Below are positions 61,507 through 64,000 of a stretch of 64,000 nt of DNA, in pieces. The notes under the pieces were generated by a model that worked only from the letters and a program-made list of their open reading frames with translations, made no database searches and had not been told where the DNA came from. A program made the position numbers and the translations under genes. Numbering within the stretch: the stretch's first letter is position 1; every line of letters begins with the position of its first letter. This stretch comes from Natrinema versiforme JCM 10478 (GTDB lineage Archaea; Halobacteriota; Halobacteria; Halobacteriales; Natrialbaceae): NCBI RefSeq assembly GCF_000337195.1, contig NZ_AOID01000005.1:155604-219603 (forward strand), in the 5' to 3' direction.

Positions 61507-61872
61507 ACCTCTCGGTTGCGCGTCGCCTGTATAGAAGGTTGTCGTCCGTCGCGGCCCCGAAACGGAGCCTGCCGGAGGCAGGACTCAGTCGTCGCTGGCG
61601 ACGTGCGGACCGCTACTGGCACCGACGTCCGGCGTCTGCAACACCGCTTGTCGGTCTCCGATCCGAGCGTCTCGAGGTGGCGGTTGAGTGCGGTCTCGTT
61701 GACGGAGAGAATCGCGTCTCCCGGGCCGACGTGCTCGGGGATCCCGGTGGGTCCCGTTCGGCCGACCGGAACGGAGTCGGGGTCCCGACGCTATTCGGGA
61801 TCTGGTCGGCGATCAGGGTGACGATGGAGGCGCGACCACACCGATTTAGTCTCTCCGGAACGGCGTTCGAGT
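61507..61872. other. 366-bp gap, possible minus-strand coding remnant
   Basis: No complete gene is seen. On the minus strand between about 61790 and 61655 the peptide RTGPTGIPEHVGPGDAILSV, then NETALNRHLETLGSE, looks like folded-protein sequence, but it starts just after a stop codon, has no start codon and loses coding character at about 61650. It may be what is left of a deleted gene. Family unknown. Confidence 0.3.
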
Positions 61873-62145
61873 ATGGCGAATCCGCAGTTCGAGGAAGTCA
61901 AGACGGAAGCCGCCGCGGCGATCACGGACGAGGACCTCCGTTCGGTGTACACCGGGCTCGTCCACGAGGATGGCCGCCACGAGTACTACTTCGGCAACGA
62001 CACCGAGGAAGCGGCCGAACTCCGCGAGGCCGCGGCGATTCAACTCGGGATGTTGACGCGCGTGCTCGCGGACCGCTCCGATATGTCCGTCGAGGAGATC
62101 GCGGACCTCGCTGCCGAACGCGCCGAGAACATGGAGTTACGGTGA
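61873..62145 (+). CDS. small conserved haloarchaeal protein, unknown function
   Basis: 90 residues, acidic and probably all-helical with a short beta part: MANPQFEEVKTEAAAAITDE, GLVHEDGRHEYYFGNDTEEA and LGMLTRVLADRSDMSVEEIA. No Cys, no membrane helix, no recognised family. Promoter and start position fit a compact monocistronic gene. Followed after about 160 bases by the YqeC-like gene. Confidence 0.7.
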   Translation: MANPQFEEVKTEAAAAITDEDLRSVYTGLVHEDGRHEYYFGNDTEEAAELREAAAIQLGMLTRVLADRSDMSVEEIADLAAERAENMELR

Positions 62146-62303
62146 GTCAGTAGCGCGATCAGAGTGCCCCGGTCCGAATCTCACGATCTCTTTTGTACGC
62201 CGTCTCACTTGGTCACTCGGAGACGAGCGCTCTGAACACGACCGCCGCCCCCGCCACGCTACGGAGTGAAACCGTTATCACGGATCGCACGGTGTGTTCG
62301 GGT

Positions 62304-63023
62304 ATGGACGTTGTCGAGGCCCTCGAGGCGCGGCGCGGAACGACCTGTGTCGTCGGGGCCGGCGGCAAGAAGACGGCGATGGCGACGCTCGCGGCGGCCC
62401 TCGAGCGCGCGGTCGTCACCGCCACGGTCCGCATCCCCATCTTCGACGACTGGGTCGAGCGGGTCGCGGTCACGGACGATCCGATTACGGCCGTCGCGGA
62501 AACAGCCGACTGGCCGCTCGGCGTCGTTCCGGAACGGGAACGCGAGGACCGCTATCTGGGCCACGACCGCGCGACGGTCGACGCCCTCGCTGGGCTCGAC
62601 GTTCCGGTCCTCGTCAAAGCCGACGGCGCGCGGATGCGTCGGTTCAAAGCCCCGAACGATCGGGAGCCACAGCTGCCCTCGAGTGCGGACACGGTCGTGC
62701 CGATCGGGAGCGCACACGTCGTCGGAGAGCCCCTGACCGAGGAGCGCGTCCACCGGGTCGAGCGGGTCGCGGAACTGACCGGGCTCGAGCCCGGCGACGA
62801 GATCCGGCCGGCCGACGTGGCGACCGTCCTCGCCAGCGACCGGGGCGGCCGCAAGGACGTTCCGGAGAGCGCGACGGTAATTCCGCTCCTCAACATGGTC
62901 GACGACGAGGCGCTCGCGGCGACCGCGCGGCGGGTCGCCGACGAAATCCACGAGCGGGCGGACGTTCCGCGGGTCGTCCTCGCGGAGCTGCGTGCCGACC
63001 GGCCGATCGTCGATATCGTGTAG
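62304..63023 (+). CDS. yqeC: YqeC-type selenium/molybdenum hydroxylase accessory protein
   Basis: 239 residues from ATG 62304. A Gly-rich nucleotide-binding start CVVGAGGKKTAMATLAAALE and DVPVLVKADGARMRRFKAP, then VIPLLNMVDDEAL in the second half, are family features of YqeC (selenium-dependent hydroxylase accessory protein). In bacteria yqeC accompanies xdh/yqeB/mob genes. None of these partners is in the window, and haloarchaea are not known for selenocysteine, so the function here is likely in molybdenum-cofactor biology or unknown. Confidence 0.85.
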   Translation: MDVVEALEARRGTTCVVGAGGKKTAMATLAAALERAVVTATVRIPIFDDWVERVAVTDDPITAVAETADWPLGVVPEREREDRYLGHDRATVDALAGLDVPVLVKADGARMRRFKAPNDREPQLPSSADTVVPIGSAHVVGEPLTEERVHRVERVAELTGLEPGDEIRPADVATVLASDRGGRKDVPESATVIPLLNMVDDEALAATARRVADEIHERADVPRVVLAELRADRPIVDIV

Positions 63024-63108
63024 CGCTCCGGCCCCGCCGTCTGCTCAAGCCGGGACTCGCCGTTGACAGTATGGCAATCCTTACTTTCGGACCCGTTGTA
63101 CGACCGGT

Positions 63109-63630
63109 GTGGACAGAATTCTCCTCAGCACGCTCGCCTATCGGTCGCCCGAGGAGGTCTTCCCGTACGTGCGCTCCTTTACCGACTACCCGCGGTACAC
63201 GGACCACCTGAAGTCCGTCCGCGTCACCGGCGACGGCGATGTCGGCTCCGTCTACGACCTCGAGTTGGCGTGGTGGAAGCTGAGCTACACCGCCAACTCG
63301 AAGGTGACCGCTATCTCGCCCCCCGAGTCGCTCACGTGGGAACTGGTCAACGACCTCGATGCCCGCGGCGAGTGGCGGGTCGAGTCGGAGCCGGAATCCG
63401 CCCCGGCGGACGCGGAGACGGCGAGCCGGATCTACTTCGAGGCGCGCTATGACCCCTACTCGGCCGACGAAAACGCCATCTCGCTGCCGCGATTCGTCTC
63501 GCTTGACTGGGTCGTCCGGAAAGTCGAGCCGAAACTGCTCGGCGAGGCCCAGACCGTCGTCGAACGGCTCGTCGCGGACATCGAGGGGCAACCGCGGGAC
63601 GTGGAGCTGACAGTGCATGAGATGCCGTAG
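63109..63630 (+). CDS. SRPBCC family protein (START-like)
   Basis: 173 residues from a GTG start at 63109 (MDRILLSTLAYRSPEEVFPY). Polyketide-cyclase/COQ10-like SRPBCC pattern: VFPYVRSFTDYPRYTDHLKS, VTAISPPESLTWELVNDLDA, FEARYDPYSADENAISLPRF. Binds a hydrophobic ligand in a deep cavity in this fold; ligand unknown. No operon partner is obvious upstream; TrkA-type gene follows after about 150 bases. Confidence 0.82.
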   Translation: MDRILLSTLAYRSPEEVFPYVRSFTDYPRYTDHLKSVRVTGDGDVGSVYDLELAWWKLSYTANSKVTAISPPESLTWELVNDLDARGEWRVESEPESAPADAETASRIYFEARYDPYSADENAISLPRFVSLDWVVRKVEPKLLGEAQTVVERLVADIEGQPRDVELTVHEMP

Positions 63631-63725
63631 CGCCCGCGCCGCTTCCACAGCCGAGCGGAGACCCACTGTGACCGGTTCGCTGGCAGGGCAAACCCACTTA
63701 CTGCTCGAAGACCGACACTGCTGAC

Positions 63726-63779
63726 ATGAGCGGACGCTGTCCCGACCCATCTCCTCGCTGCCCGCGGGTGAGTGTCTGA
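63726..63779 (+). other. 17-codon micro-ORF overlapping the trkA start
   Basis: An ATG at 63726 opens a 17-codon frame (MSGRCPDPSPRCPRVSV) whose TGA overlaps the following ATG as TGATG. It could be a chance opening, a leader peptide or an upstream start of regulatory meaning. Confidence 0.2.
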
Positions 63780-64000
63780 TGCGGGTCCTCGTCGTCGGTG
63801 CGGGCGAGGTGGGGTCGAACATCGCCGCGAGCCTCGACGACGATCATCACGTCGTCGTCATCGATACGGATCCCGATCGCATCGATTCGATCACCTACTC
63901 TCACGACGTGTTGGCGATCCAGGGCGACGGCACCGCGATCGGGACGCTGCGGGAGGCCGGTATCGAGAACGCGGATCTGGTGATCGCGAGTACCGATATC
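63779..64000 (+). CDS. trkA: TrkA-N domain protein (partial at window end)
   Basis: Only the first 74 residues are in the window. MRVLVVGAGEVGSNIAASLD carries the Rossmann GxGxxG (7-12), followed by HHVVVIDTDPDRIDSITYSH and AIQGDGTAIGTLREAGIENA, as in TrkA, the NAD-binding regulator of the Trk/Ktr K+ uptake system. TrkA-N repeats also appear in other K+ channels, so the exact system is undetermined until the rest of the gene is seen. Confidence 0.85.
   Translation, partial: MRVLVVGAGEVGSNIAASLDDDHHVVVIDTDPDRIDSITYSHDVLAIQGDGTAIGTLREAGIENADLVIASTDI

Overview
The window is dense, GC-rich archaeal DNA from a halophilic archaeon (class Halobacteria), most likely of the Natrinema/Haloterrigena type. 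Three things point there: the strongly acidic proteomes (long Asp/Glu runs), the pervasive CTCGAG-like codon style that opens long false ORFs on the opposite strand, and archaeal-only genes (L44e, S27e, aIF2-alpha, Nop10, archaeosortase A, an initiator tRNA with the archaeal A1-U72 pair). No CRISPR array, rRNA operon or intact insertion sequence is visible.

Layout. 1-6018: a dipeptide/oligopeptide-type ABC transporter operon, whose substrate-binding protein is cut by the window edge and also lacks its C-terminal lobe, ending in a small beta-rich protein gene. 6019-6518: initiator tRNA-Met on the minus strand with a 21-bp copy of its 3' end 130 bp away and several inverted repeats, which looks like an integration scar. 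6519-9812: a GtrA flippase, a small haloarchaeal protein and the translation cluster rpl44e-rps27e-eif2a-nop10-PAC2. 9997-17681: a regulator, archaeosortase A with an overlapping metallophosphoesterase, a carotenoid-type FAD amine oxidase/desaturase and a two-gene, Tat-exported gluconate/GMC dehydrogenase.

17866-35124: two complete branched-chain-amino-acid-type (Liv/HAAT) ABC operons, both on the minus strand. Between them lie an MBL hydrolase, gatB, a lipoprotein, an acetate-CoA-ligase-type enzyme, a 3-hydroxybutyrate-dehydrogenase-like SDR and a bacterio-opsin-activator-type HTH protein. The second Liv operon plus HTH, SDR and acyl-CoA synthetase reads as one uptake and activation module for a short-chain (hydroxy)carboxylate.

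35315-49768: a soluble multi-PAS histidine kinase, a coiled-coil protein, smc and scpA (chromosome condensation), a zinc-ribbon membrane protein, MTA phosphorylase, a MATE exporter, a decayed Doc-type toxin fragment overlapping a small helical gene, a phosphoribosyltransferase and leaderless thiC. 49903-58644: a Tat lipoprotein hydrolase whose nucleophile is replaced by Gly, a PhzF protein, membrane proteins, PEP synthase, an ArsR-type regulator and a secreted 12-residue-repeat protein crowded with N-glycosylation sequons. 59047-64000: a DUF5802-like gene beside a Vms1/Ankzf1-type peptidyl-tRNA hydrolase, a small Cys protein, an FAD oxidoreductase, a YqeC homologue, an SRPBCC protein and the start of a TrkA-N protein.

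Most genes are ordinary haloarchaeal core or transport genes. The parts that deserve attention are the tRNA-adjacent scar, the Liv/BDH/acyl-CoA module, repeat DNA inserted in frame in the acyl-CoA synthetase and in ScpA, the nucleophile-less hydrolase, the broken Doc locus and the sequon-rich repeat protein.
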